Below are positions 46,581-54,951 of a stretch of 64,000 bases of DNA, in pieces. Both the position numbers and the translations under genes were made by a program. Position 1 is the first letter of the stretch. Every line of letters starts with the position of its first letter. The notes beneath the pieces were generated by a model that ran no database searches, had not been told where the DNA came from, and saw only the letters and a list, made by a program, of their open reading frames with translations. This stretch comes from Pseudomonas putida (GTDB taxonomy: Bacteria > Pseudomonadota > Gammaproteobacteria > Pseudomonadales > Pseudomonadaceae): positions 2,666,001-2,730,000 of the forward strand of contig NZ_CP039371.1 of NCBI RefSeq assembly GCF_005080685.1. The letters run 5' to 3'.

Positions 46581-46599
46581 ATTAGTATCGATTGCTAAT
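46581..46599. promoter_or_regulatory. Candidate Fur box upstream of TonB receptor
   Basis: A 19-base imperfect dyad, ATTAGTATCGATTGCTAAT, lies about 83 bases upstream of the receptor start in an AT-rich patch. Six of nine half-site positions are symmetric, and the spacing and length fit the Fur consensus. Iron regulation of such receptors is general; the assignment of this site is by eye. Confidence 0.4.
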
Positions 46600-46606
46600 G
46601 AAATTT

Positions 46607-47692
46607 TCACATTTGCCGTGAGCCGTTGTCTGTCTGGGTCCAGCGAATGATCTGCCGGGCGCAGTACGCCCCGGTCAGAATCACCCCGAACAGGCGCAAT
46701 GTCTGCATGGCCAGCACCAGCCCGACATCGGCGTGGGTCTCCACCGCGATGATCGCCATGGCATCCAGGCCACCGGGGCTGGTGGCCAGGTACATCGACA
46801 GGAAGTCGGTGCCCATGGCCAGGGCCAGCACCCAGGCACAGGCCGCGCACAGCAGGATCAACGCCACCGCGCCAGCGATCATGGTCGGCAGGCGTTTCCA
46901 CACGTAGCGCACGGTCGGGCGGTCGAAGCGCAGGCCGATGTAGCAGCCGATGGCGCCGTAGGCGAAGGCCAGCAGCGGCTCCGGCAGGGTGATGGTGAGC
47001 AGCCCGCTCAGTTGCAGCGCGCCACCGATCAACAGCGGCGCAAGCAACGCACCGGCCGGCATGCGGTTACCGGCGACGATGCCGATCAGCACCACGGCCA
47101 GGCTCGCCAGCACATTCACCAGGTGTGGCCCATCGTTCAGCGCTGGTGCATTGGCCACCGCGCCAGCTTCTGGCGTGGCGCCCAACAGGTGGCTGACCAG
47201 CGAGCCGATCATTACCACGCAGACCACCCGTACGTACTGCATGGTCGCCACCACGCGTGCGTCTGCGCCATTCTCCTCGGCCATCGACACCATCGCCGAC
47301 GCCGCGCCCGGCGCCGTCCCCCAGGCGGCGGTGCTGCCGGGGATGCCGCCGAAGCGCACGGTGCCGAGGCCGACCACGGCGCTGAGCACCACCGTGACCA
47401 AGGTGGCGACCACCATCAGCGGCCACGACTGCGCCACCGACATCAGCACTGCCCAGGTCACCGAATGCGCCACCAGCAGGCCGACGCAGCCCTGGCCGAA
47501 GCGAAACACCTGGCGGTGCAGGTTCAGCTTGGCGCCGCACACGCCGAACAGAATGGCCACCAGCATGGGGCCGAGGAACAAACCGGCCGGTACGGCCAGG
47601 TAATGAAGCAGTTGCCCGAAGGCTGCCGCGCAGAGCAGCAGGGCGAGCCATGGGAAGAAGGGTCTGGATAGGCCGGAAAGGGCGGTCTGCAA
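46607..47692 (-). CDS. AbrB-family membrane transporter
   Basis: A roughly 361-residue integral membrane protein of the AbrB/ammonia-monooxygenase-like family (PF05145), made of two repeats of about five helices. The glycine-rich loop motifs PGSTAAWGTAPGAASAMVSM and LATSPGGLDAMAIIAVETHA recur in equivalent places of the two halves. Its substrate is unknown. The start is not an ATG: TTG 47692 has AAGGAG 8 bases upstream, while TTG 47698 is only two bases from it. A LysR regulator is divergent, 117 bases away, and probably controls it. Confidence 0.85.
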   Translation of the reverse strand: MQTALSGLSRPFFPWLALLLCAAAFGQLLHYLAVPAGLFLGPMLVAILFGVCGAKLNLHRQVFRFGQGCVGLLVAHSVTWAVLMSVAQSWPLMVVATLVTVVLSAVVGLGTVRFGGIPGSTAAWGTAPGAASAMVSMAEENGADARVVATMQYVRVVCVVMIGSLVSHLLGATPEAGAVANAPALNDGPHLVNVLASLAVVLIGIVAGNRMPAGALLAPLLIGGALQLSGLLTITLPEPLLAFAYGAIGCYIGLRFDRPTVRYVWKRLPTMIAGAVALILLCAACAWVLALAMGTDFLSMYLATSPGGLDAMAIIAVETHADVGLVLAMQTLRLFGVILTGAYCARQIIRWTQTDNGSRQM

Positions 47693-47815
47693 CGTCAATA
47701 CTCCTTGTGCAGCGGTGACTCGGGCTGGCAGCGCCAGCGCGGAAAATTATCGACGGCGCAATCGATCAAGTCTATTTTCTACTTTTGATGAATCCATAAC
47801 TGAAATTCATGAATC

Positions 47816-48718
47816 ATGGACCTGCGTGACCTGACCTATTTTGAAACCATCGCCGAACTTGGCCACCTCGGGCGCGCTGCCGAGCGCCTCAACCGCAGCC
47901 AGCCGGCACTGAGCAAAAGCATCCAACGCCTGGAGGAGTCGCTTGGCACGCGCCTGTTCCAACGTGATGGCCGGCGTATCAAGCTGACCGAGGTGGGCCA
48001 GTTGCTGCTGGCGCGGGGCAAGCAGCTGCAACTGAACATCGCCGAAACCGAACGCGAGGTGCGCGACTTCGCCAGCGGACTGGTGGGCAACATCCGCCTG
48101 GGCTGTGCGGCGAGCATGTCCGATCACTTGCTGCCGCACCTGACCGCGGCCTTGCTGGAGCGTGCGCCTGAGGTCACCTTGAAACTGTCGATCGCCCAGG
48201 ACGACGTGCTCAAGGAGTCGCTGCGGGCCGGGCGCCTGGATGTGATCATCTCGCCGCAGATCGCTGACGATCCCCAGTTCACCACCCACGCCATCCTCGA
48301 GGATGAAGCCATCGTCGTGGCCAGCGTCGACCATCCGGTGTTCGCCGGGCCCATTGCGCTGAAAGACTTGTGCCAGTATCGCTGGGTGCTGGGCGGGCCA
48401 ACGGTGATGGCCAGGCGGTGGATCGACAACGCGTTCATCGCCCGGCACCTGCCGGCACCACGGGTACAGATCGAAACCAACGCGCTCTCGCTGTTGCCGC
48501 GTCTGATTGCGCGCACCCAGCTGCTGAGTTTTGCCGCGCGGGAAACCTTGGCCTATGGCATCGGCCAGTCATGGCTGCGCGAAGTGCCGCTGGAAGAAAC
48601 CACCATGCGCCGCACCGTGGCCGTGTCAGTGCGCACCGAGGGCTATCTGCCGCCTGCTGCGGGGGCGTTGGTGGCGTTGCTGAAGGAGCAGGGGCGGAAC
48701 TTCTTCGAGCGTGATTGA
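47816..48718 (+). CDS. LysR-family transcriptional regulator
   Basis: A 300-residue LysR regulator. The DNA-binding motif is DLRDLTYFETIAELGHLGRA followed by NRSQPALSKSIQRLEESLGT, and the effector domain follows from about residue 90. It is divergent from the AbrB-type transporter gene, the normal position for a regulator of that gene. The 3' end is 17 bases from the convergent catR gene. Confidence 0.9.
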   Translation: MDLRDLTYFETIAELGHLGRAAERLNRSQPALSKSIQRLEESLGTRLFQRDGRRIKLTEVGQLLLARGKQLQLNIAETEREVRDFASGLVGNIRLGCAASMSDHLLPHLTAALLERAPEVTLKLSIAQDDVLKESLRAGRLDVIISPQIADDPQFTTHAILEDEAIVVASVDHPVFAGPIALKDLCQYRWVLGGPTVMARRWIDNAFIARHLPAPRVQIETNALSLLPRLIARTQLLSFAARETLAYGIGQSWLREVPLEETTMRRTVAVSVRTEGYLPPAAGALVALLKEQGRNFFERD

Positions 48719-48735
48719 GTGTCCTGCTACTGGCT

Positions 48736-49602
48736 TCACAGCTGGGCCAGCAACGCCAGGCTTCGCTCGACCATCGGGCTGGTATCGCCCTTGCGCCGAC
48801 TGAGAATGATCGGGCTGACCGCGCTGCTGTCGAGCAAGCCTGCGTACTCGATATCCGGGCGGTGCTGCTGTCGCACCGACTCCGGCACCAGGGTCACGCC
48901 TAGGCCCACCGCCACCAGGCCGATGGCGGTCTGCAATTCGTTGGCCCATTGGCTGACGCGCAGGCTCAGGCCATGGTGGCCGAACAGCGCCAGCACATGG
49001 TCGGCATAACTCGGCCGGGGATTGGCCGGATAGAGGATGAACGGCTCCCGGGCCAGTTGTTCCAGCGTCAGCGCCGCGCCCGCCAGGGCGTGGCCCTTGG
49101 GCAGCACCGCGATCAGCGGATCTTCGCGCAGCACCTGCTGGATGATGGCCGGATCGTCGACGCGAATGCGCCCGAAGCCGATGTCGATGCGCCCGTTCTT
49201 CAAGGCCTCTACTTGCTGCACGGTGGTCATCTCGTTGAGCCCGAGTTCCAATTCACTGTCCTTGCGTAGCTCGCGGATCAGTTCGGGCAGCACCGTGTAC
49301 AGGGTCGAGGGCGCAAAGCCGATGCCCAGCCATTGGCGCTGGCCATGACCGATGCGCCGGGTGTTGTCGCTCACCGTCTGCAGTTGTTGCAACAGCGTGC
49401 AGGTCTGCTCATAGAAGTAACGCCCGGCCTCGGTCAGGCGCAGCGGCCGCTCTCGCACCACCAGCAAGGTCCCGAGCTGTTCCTCGAGCTGGCTGATCTG
49501 CCGGCTCAGCGGCGGCTGGGCGATGTGCAGCAGTTCGGCGGCGCGGGTGAAATTCAGCGTTTCCGCCAGGACCTTGAAGTAGCGAAGGTGGCGCAGCTCC
49601 AT
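48736..49602 (-). CDS. catR: CatR, LysR-type activator of the cat operon
   Basis: A 288-residue LysR protein, matching CatR in length. CatR binds cis,cis-muconate and activates catBCA. The DNA-binding domain is MELRHLRYFKVLAETLNFTR then LHIAQPPLSRQISQLEEQLG, the typical start for CatR/BenM/ClcR. The effector domain contains GIGFAPSTLYTVLPELI and VGLGVTLVPESVRQ, as in that subgroup. ATG 49602 has GGAGG 4 bases upstream. It is divergent from catB with 134 bases between the starts, and its own start lies next to the operator, so autorepression is expected. Confidence 0.93.
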   Translation of the reverse strand: MELRHLRYFKVLAETLNFTRAAELLHIAQPPLSRQISQLEEQLGTLLVVRERPLRLTEAGRYFYEQTCTLLQQLQTVSDNTRRIGHGQRQWLGIGFAPSTLYTVLPELIRELRKDSELELGLNEMTTVQQVEALKNGRIDIGFGRIRVDDPAIIQQVLREDPLIAVLPKGHALAGAALTLEQLAREPFILYPANPRPSYADHVLALFGHHGLSLRVSQWANELQTAIGLVAVGLGVTLVPESVRQQHRPDIEYAGLLDSSAVSPIILSRRKGDTSPMVERSLALLAQL

Positions 49603-49603
49603 C

Positions 49604-49618
49604 AGACCTCCAGGGTAT
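49604..49618. promoter_or_regulatory. CatR recognition site (catR-catB intergenic)
   Basis: AGAC-N7-GTAT (AGACCTCCAGGGTAT) sits immediately beside the catR start codon and overlaps its ribosome site. It fits the LysR T-N11-A rule and the ATAC-N7-GTAT-type consensus of the CatR/ClcR/CbnR group. The lower-affinity activation site would be downstream, towards catB, near the GATATTGGAC at about 49635. Confidence 0.6.
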
Positions 49619-49736
49619 CGTGGGAGATTCAATTGATATTGGACGACGGCCAGGGTCTCGCGCAATGCTTGAATTATCAAGTAAATGTAGTGGCGGCTGC
49701 GCAGTGTGCGCGCCGACTAGCCGGGACCTGCGAACC

Positions 49737-50858
49737 ATGACACACGCCCTGATCGAGCGAATCGACGCGATCATCGTCGACCTGCCCACCATCCGCCCGC
49801 ACAAGCTGGCCATGCACACCATGCAGCAGCAGACCCTGGTGGTCCTGCGCCTGCGCTGCAGCGACGGTGTCGAGGGCATCGGCGAGGCCACCACCATCGG
49901 CGGCCTGGCCTACGGCTACGAAAGCCCCGAGGGCATCAAGGCCAACATCGACGCGCACCTGGCGCCGGCACTGATCGGCTTGCCGGCGGACAACATCAAC
50001 GCCGCCATGCTCAAGCTGGACAAGCTGGCCAAGGGCAACACCTTCGCCAAGTCGGGCATCGAAAGCGCCTTGCTCGATGCCCAGGGCAAACGCCTCGGCC
50101 TGCCGGTCAGCGAACTGCTCGGCGGCCGTGTGCGTGACAGCCTGGAAGTGGCCTGGACCCTGGCCAGCGGCGACACCGCCCGCGACATCGCCGAGGCCGA
50201 GCACATGCTCGAAGTGCGCCGTCACCGGGTGTTCAAGCTGAAGATTGGCGCCAACCCGGTCGAGCAGGACCTCAAGCACGTGGTGGCGATCAAGCGCGAA
50301 CTGGGCGATCGGGCCAGCGTGCGCGTGGACGTCAACCAGTACTGGGACGAGTCCCAGGCCATTCGCGCCTGCCAGGTGCTGGGCGACAACGGCATCGACC
50401 TGATCGAACAGCCGATCTCGCGCATCAACCGTGGCGGCCAGGTGCGCCTGAACCAACGCAGCCCAGCGCCGATCATGGCCGACGAATCGATCGAAAGCGT
50501 CGAGGACGCCTTCAGCCTGGCCGCCATTGGTGCCGCCAGCATCTTCGCTTTGAAAATCGCCAAGAACGGCGGCCCTCGCGCCGTGCTGCGTACCGCGCAG
50601 ATCGCCGAGGCGGCGGGTATCGCGCTGTACGGCGGGACCATGCTGGAGGGCTCGATCGGCACGATGGCCTCGGCCCATGCCTTCCTCACCCTGCGCCAGT
50701 TGACCTGGGGTACCGAGCTGTTCGGGCCGCTGCTGCTGACCGAGGAGATCGTCAACGAGCCGCCGCAGTACCGCGATTTCGAACTGCATGTACCCCGTAC
50801 ACCAGGCCTGGGCCTGACCCTGGACGAGCAGCGCCTGGCGCGTTTCGCCCGTCGCTGA
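49737..50858 (+). CDS. catB: Muconate cycloisomerase
   Basis: A 373-residue muconate lactonising enzyme of the enolase superfamily; it turns cis,cis-muconate into muconolactone. The catalytic lysines K167 and K169 (VFKLKIGAN), and metal ligands D198 (RVDVNQYWD), E224 (LIEQPIS) and D249 (IMADESIE), fall at the same numbers as in the P. putida enzyme. The start ATG 49737 gives the standard N-terminus THALIERIDAIIVDLPTIRP. It is the first gene of catBCA, under CatR control. Confidence 0.97.
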   Translation: MTHALIERIDAIIVDLPTIRPHKLAMHTMQQQTLVVLRLRCSDGVEGIGEATTIGGLAYGYESPEGIKANIDAHLAPALIGLPADNINAAMLKLDKLAKGNTFAKSGIESALLDAQGKRLGLPVSELLGGRVRDSLEVAWTLASGDTARDIAEAEHMLEVRRHRVFKLKIGANPVEQDLKHVVAIKRELGDRASVRVDVNQYWDESQAIRACQVLGDNGIDLIEQPISRINRGGQVRLNQRSPAPIMADESIESVEDAFSLAAIGAASIFALKIAKNGGPRAVLRTAQIAEAAGIALYGGTMLEGSIGTMASAHAFLTLRQLTWGTELFGPLLLTEEIVNEPPQYRDFELHVPRTPGLGLTLDEQRLARFARR

Positions 50859-50871
50859 GCGACACGTGACC

Positions 50872-50959
50872 CTGTAGGAGCGGGCTTGTCCCGCGAACAC
50901 GGGCGAAGCCCGGGCCATCCACGGCGGTGTCTGCTTCGCGGGGCAAGCCCGCTCCTACC
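50872..50959. repeat. REP pair between catB and catC
   Basis: Two inverted REP copies: CTGTAGGAGCGGGCTTGTCC on the left and its near complement GGGCAAGCCCGCTCCTAC on the right, with a smaller GGGCGAAGCCC hairpin between. It lies inside the catBCA operon, in the 135-base gap between the first two genes. A strong mRNA hairpin here could reduce read-through or protect the catB message. Confidence 0.85.
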
Positions 50960-50993
50960 ACAACGCACAAACGACTGATGTAAGGAGAACCCC

Positions 50994-51284
50994 ATGCTGT
51001 TCCACGTGAAGATGACCGTGAAACTGCCGGTCGACATGGACCCGGCCAAGGCTGCGCAACTGAAGGCCGACGAGAAGGAACTGGCCCAGCGCCTGCAGCG
51101 CGAGGGCACCTGGCGTCACCTGTGGCGCATCGCCGGGCACTACGCCAACTACAGCGTGTTCGACGTGCCCAGCGTCGAGGCACTGCACGACACGCTGATG
51201 CAGTTGCCGCTGTTCCCGTACATGGACATCGAAGTGGACGGCCTGTGCCGCCACCCCTCGTCGATCCACACCGACGACCGCTGA
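50994..51284 (+). CDS. catC: Muconolactone delta-isomerase
   Basis: A 96-residue enzyme, the exact family length, that isomerises muconolactone to 3-oxoadipate enol-lactone. The start MLFHVKMTVKLPVDMDP and the block GTWRHLWRIAGHYANYSVFD are diagnostic. It works as a decamer by family knowledge. AAGGAG lies 8 bases before the ATG. It follows the REP pair and precedes catA by 49 bases. Confidence 0.97.
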   Translation: MLFHVKMTVKLPVDMDPAKAAQLKADEKELAQRLQREGTWRHLWRIAGHYANYSVFDVPSVEALHDTLMQLPLFPYMDIEVDGLCRHPSSIHTDDR

Positions 51285-51333
51285 TCCAAGCTGGCAAACG
51301 ACTACCTGACAAGAACAATTCGAGGTAAGCACC

Positions 51334-52269
51334 ATGACCGTGAAAATTTCCCATACCGCCGAAATCAAGTCCTTCTTCGAGGAAGTGGCGGGCCTTGGCC
51401 ATGCCGAGGGCAACCCACGCTTCAAGCAGATCATCCTGCGCATGCTGCAAGACACCGCGCGCCTGATCGAGGACCTGGAGATCAGCGAGGACGAGTTCTG
51501 GCACGCCGTGGACTACCTCAACCGCCTGGGCGGGCGCAATGAGGCCGGGCTGCTGGCCGCGGGCCTGGGCATCGAGCACTTCCTCGACCTGCTGCAGGAT
51601 GCCAAGGATGCCGAGGCCGGCCTCACTGGCGGCACCCCACGCACCATCGAAGGCCCGCTGTACGTGGCGGGTGCGCCGCTGTCCGAGGGCGAGGCGCGAA
51701 TGGACGACGGCACCGACCCAGGCGTGGTGATGTTCCTCCAGGGCCAGGTGTTCGACGCCGACGGCCAGCCGCTGGCCGGTGCCACCGTCGACCTGTGGCA
51801 TGCCAATACCCAGGGTACCTATTCCTACTTCGACTCGACCCAGTCCGAGTACAACCTGCGCCGGCGCATCGTCACCGATGCCGAAGGCCGCTATCGCGCC
51901 CGTTCGATCGTGCCGTCCGGCTACGGCTGCGACCCGCAGGGCCCGACCCAGGAGTGCCTGGACCTGCTTGGCCGTCACGGCCAGCGCCCGGCGCACGTGC
52001 ACTTCTTCATCTCGGCGCCGGGGCATCGCCACCTGACCACGCAAATCAACTTCGCCGGTGACCAGTACCTGTGGGACGACTTCGCCTACGCCACCCGTGA
52101 TGGCTTGATCGGCGACCTGCGTTTCATCGAGGACGCGGCCGCAGCGCGCGATCGTGGCGTGCAGGGCGAGCGCTTCGCCGAGCTGGCATTCGACTTCCAC
52201 CTGCAGGCAGCCAAGGCACCCGAAGCCGAAGCGCGCAGCCACCGTCCACGCGCGCTGCAAGACGCCTGA
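51334..52269 (+). CDS. catA: Catechol 1,2-dioxygenase
   Basis: A 311-residue intradiol dioxygenase that opens catechol to cis,cis-muconate with a non-haem Fe(III). The iron ligands are Y163 (NTQGTYSYFD), Y197 (VPSGYGC), H221 and H223 (PAHVHFFISAPGH). The N-terminal helical dimerisation domain (residues about 1-100) is present. It is the last gene of catBCA and is followed by a REP pair that may end the transcript. The benzoate-oxidising ben genes are not in this window, so catechol must come from pathways encoded elsewhere. Confidence 0.97.
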   Translation: MTVKISHTAEIKSFFEEVAGLGHAEGNPRFKQIILRMLQDTARLIEDLEISEDEFWHAVDYLNRLGGRNEAGLLAAGLGIEHFLDLLQDAKDAEAGLTGGTPRTIEGPLYVAGAPLSEGEARMDDGTDPGVVMFLQGQVFDADGQPLAGATVDLWHANTQGTYSYFDSTQSEYNLRRRIVTDAEGRYRARSIVPSGYGCDPQGPTQECLDLLGRHGQRPAHVHFFISAPGHRHLTTQINFAGDQYLWDDFAYATRDGLIGDLRFIEDAAAARDRGVQGERFAELAFDFHLQAAKAPEAEARSHRPRALQDA

Positions 52270-52277
52270 ACACCGCT

Positions 52278-52372
52278 CCCCCTGTAGGAGCGGGTTTACC
52301 CGCGAACACGGGCTTCGCCCGTGCCATGCACCGCAGTGTCTGGTTCGCGGGTAAACCCGCTCCTACAGGGGG
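52278..52372. repeat. REP pair downstream of catA
   Basis: An almost perfect long inverted repeat. The left arm CCCTGTAGGAGCGGGTTTAC and the right arm GTAAACCCGCTCCTACAGGG are exact complements, separated by a second small GGGCTTCGCCC hairpin. TTCGCGGGTAAACCCGCTCC is the core of the REP described for P. putida. It lies after the cat operon and may act as its terminator. Confidence 0.9.
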
Positions 52373-52534
52373 AGTGAACGATGAACCACCGCGTCAAACG
52401 CCATACCTCCATTCCAATAACAATAAAGGTCTTTGGTCATGCCTACATTCGCCGAGCGTGCGCTCGCCTGTTGCTGACAGGTCACTGCCTTGTAAACCCC
52501 TTTTCCAGGCTGTCCCCATCAGGAACGTGCGAGC

Positions 52535-53893
52535 ATGACGAATCTCACCCAAGCGCAACCCATCAAACAGCGCGAAAAGCGCTATTTCTACGAGTGGTAC
52601 GTGGTCATCCTGTGCATGGTGGCCTATATCTTTTCCTTCGTTGACCGGCAGATCCTGGCACTGATGATCGAGCCGATCAAAGCCGACCTGCAGCTCAGCG
52701 ACACCCAGTTCAGCCTGCTCCACGGCCTGGCGTTCTCGCTGTTCTACGCCTTCATGGGCATGCCCATCGCCTACCTGGCAGACCGTTTCTCGCGCCCGCG
52801 GATCATCGCCCTGGGCGTGATCTTCTGGAGCATCGCCACGGCTGCCTGCGGCCTGAGCAAGAACTTCGTGCAGATGTTCCTGGCGCGCATCGGCGTCGGT
52901 GTCGGCGAGGCGGCGCTGTCGCCTTCGGCGTACTCGATGTTCAGCGACATGTTCCCGAAAGAAAAACTCGGCCGGGCCGTGGGTATCTACTCGATCGGCT
53001 CGTTCGTCGGTGGGGGCATCGCCTTCCTGGTCGGCGGCTACGTGATCACCTTGCTCAAGGACGCGCAAACCATCGAGGTGGCTGTCCTCGGCGCCATGAA
53101 GGCCTGGCAGCTGGCGTTCTTCATCGTCGGCCTGCCGGGGGTGATCGTCGGCCTGTTGGTCTGGCTGACCGTGCGCAACCCCGAGCGCAAGGGTGCACAA
53201 CTCGATGCCGACGGCAACGTGCGCAAGGTCAAGCTCACGGACGGCCTGCGCTTCATTGGCCGCCACCGCGCGACCTTCGGTTGCCACTACCTGGGCTTTT
53301 CCTTCTACGCCATGGCGTTGTTCTGCATGATGAGTTGGACGCCCGCGTTGTACATCCGCAAGTTCGGCATGAGCCCCTCGGAGGCTGGCTTCATGCTCGG
53401 CACCATCATGTTGCTGGCCAACACCAGCGGCGTGGTGTTTGGCGGCTGGTTGACCGACCACCTGGCCAAGCGCGGTCGCAGCGATGCCGCCATGCGCACC
53501 GGGGTGATCGGCGCAGTGGGCATGATCGTGCCGGCCGTGCTCTACTCGCAGGTCGACCAGCTGTGGCTGTCGGTCACGTTGCTGGTGCCGGCGATGTTCT
53601 TTGCCTCGTTCCCGATGCCTGCGTCCACTGCCGCGATGCAGATCCTCTCGCCCAACCAGGTGCGCGCCCAGGTGTCGGCGGTGTTCCTGCTGATCAGCAA
53701 CCTGCTCGGGCTGGGCCTGGGCACCACGCTGGTGGCGCTGATCACCGACCGCTATTTCGGTGCGCCGGGCGCGGTCGGCTCGTCGATGTCGATCGTCAGC
53801 TTCGTCGCGTCGTTGCTGGCCATCGTGCTGTTGGCCAGGGGCTGCAAATGCTTCCGCCAGAGCATGCAACGCCAATACCCCGGCGTGGCCTGA
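52535..53893 (+). CDS. MFS transporter (spinster-like)
   Basis: A 452-residue, 12-helix major facilitator of the subgroup often called spinster-like. The inter-helix motif is YLADRFSRPRIIALG, with SFVDRQILALMIEPIKADL at helix 1 and IGVGVGEAALSPSAYSMFSD in helix 4. It is presumably an importer for the substrate handled by the following genes. It is followed one base later by an AraC regulator, so the two are one transcript. It is separated from catA by a REP pair and 160 bases of AT-richer leader, so it is not part of the cat operon. Confidence 0.88.
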   Translation: MTNLTQAQPIKQREKRYFYEWYVVILCMVAYIFSFVDRQILALMIEPIKADLQLSDTQFSLLHGLAFSLFYAFMGMPIAYLADRFSRPRIIALGVIFWSIATAACGLSKNFVQMFLARIGVGVGEAALSPSAYSMFSDMFPKEKLGRAVGIYSIGSFVGGGIAFLVGGYVITLLKDAQTIEVAVLGAMKAWQLAFFIVGLPGVIVGLLVWLTVRNPERKGAQLDADGNVRKVKLTDGLRFIGRHRATFGCHYLGFSFYAMALFCMMSWTPALYIRKFGMSPSEAGFMLGTIMLLANTSGVVFGGWLTDHLAKRGRSDAAMRTGVIGAVGMIVPAVLYSQVDQLWLSVTLLVPAMFFASFPMPASTAAMQILSPNQVRAQVSAVFLLISNLLGLGLGTTLVALITDRYFGAPGAVGSSMSIVSFVASLLAIVLLARGCKCFRQSMQRQYPGVA

Positions 53894-53894
53894 A

Positions 53895-54854
53895 ATGCTC
53901 GCCGACATCCAGCTGCTCGAGCGGTTCGTCCTGGTCGACTCGCGTGATGTGACCGAGATGCAGGCACAGTTGGCCCGTTACCTGTGCCCGCACCGCCTGC
54001 GGATGCTCGACGACACGCCGCCGCACCTGCAGGTCAGTGGCGTGGAGTTCGGTGGCGCGCGGCTGCTGGAGCTGCATTACGACGCCCCGGTGGAAGTCAG
54101 CCTGGAAGGCGACGGCGAACACTACCTGTTCCGCGGCACCCTGCAGGGCCGTTGTGAGGTCACCCAGGGACGGCAGCATGCGGCGGTGGCGGCGGGTGGG
54201 TTGAGCATCAGCTCGCCGTTCGCCCACAGTCGCATCGTCACCGGCGGCGCTTGCCGCAACGCGGTGCTGAGCCTGCCGCGCGAGGCCCTGGAGGTGCACC
54301 TGCAGCGCCTGCTGGGCTGCAGCTTGCGCCGGCCTCTGGCGTTCGACGTGCCGCTCGCCGCCAACCATCCTGGCGTCCACGCGCTGGGTTTCGCGCTGGA
54401 CTACATCTGTCGGCTGTTCGCCCTGGACCTGAACCTGGCAGCGCTGCGCGGTGGCCTGTCCGATCATCTGGCGCAGTTGCTGCTGACCCAGTTGCCGCAC
54501 AACTACACGGGTGAACTCGACCAGGCGCACGGCACGCCCTTGCCCAGCCATGTGCGCCGTGCCCGCGACCATATCGAGGCGCACCTGGATCAGCCGCTGA
54601 CCCTGGCCAGCCTGTGCGCGCTCAGTGGGGTGTCGCTGCGTACGCTGCAAAACGGCTTTCGCCGGTTCCTCGGGCAGACCCCGGTCGAGTACATCCGCGA
54701 ACGGCGCCTGCTGGCCGTGCAGCGCGCCCTGGCAGCGGGCGAGGGCAGTGTGACAGAGGTATTGCTGCGTCATGGCATCAATACCCCAGGGCACTTCACC
54801 CAACAGTACCGGCGCCGCTTCGGATGCCTGCCCTCGGCCACCCTCAAGGGTTGA
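53895..54854 (+). CDS. AraC-family regulator (BenR/XylS-like layout)
   Basis: A 319-residue regulator. The N-terminal part resembles the cupin-like AraC_binding_2 domain (LQVSGVEFGGARLLELHYDA, SISSPFAHSRIV). The C-terminal DNA-binding domain has LASLCALSGVSLRTLQNGFR and the ending INTPGHFTQQYRRRFG. Size and layout match BenR/XylS/AntR-type regulators of aromatic and amine catabolism, but the ben genes are absent. It is translationally close to the transporter and lies before two dehydrogenase genes, so regulation of those is likely. Confidence 0.85.
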   Translation: MLADIQLLERFVLVDSRDVTEMQAQLARYLCPHRLRMLDDTPPHLQVSGVEFGGARLLELHYDAPVEVSLEGDGEHYLFRGTLQGRCEVTQGRQHAAVAAGGLSISSPFAHSRIVTGGACRNAVLSLPREALEVHLQRLLGCSLRRPLAFDVPLAANHPGVHALGFALDYICRLFALDLNLAALRGGLSDHLAQLLLTQLPHNYTGELDQAHGTPLPSHVRRARDHIEAHLDQPLTLASLCALSGVSLRTLQNGFRRFLGQTPVEYIRERRLLAVQRALAAGEGSVTEVLLRHGINTPGHFTQQYRRRFGCLPSATLKG

Positions 54855-54951
54855 GTCGCTGCGCAATCGGTAGGGTGCCTGCGTGATCTGCAGCGCCGCG
54901 TGAACCCCTGCTGGCTAGCATCGGCGTACTTCAACACGCGGAGCAATGCCC

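Noticed and set aside
52535..54854. Transporter and AraC gene as benzoate uptake and BenR
   Set aside because: The AraC layout is BenR-like, but no benABCD genes are present and the adjacent genes are opine-type and hydroxyacyl-type dehydrogenases, so the benzoate label is not supported.
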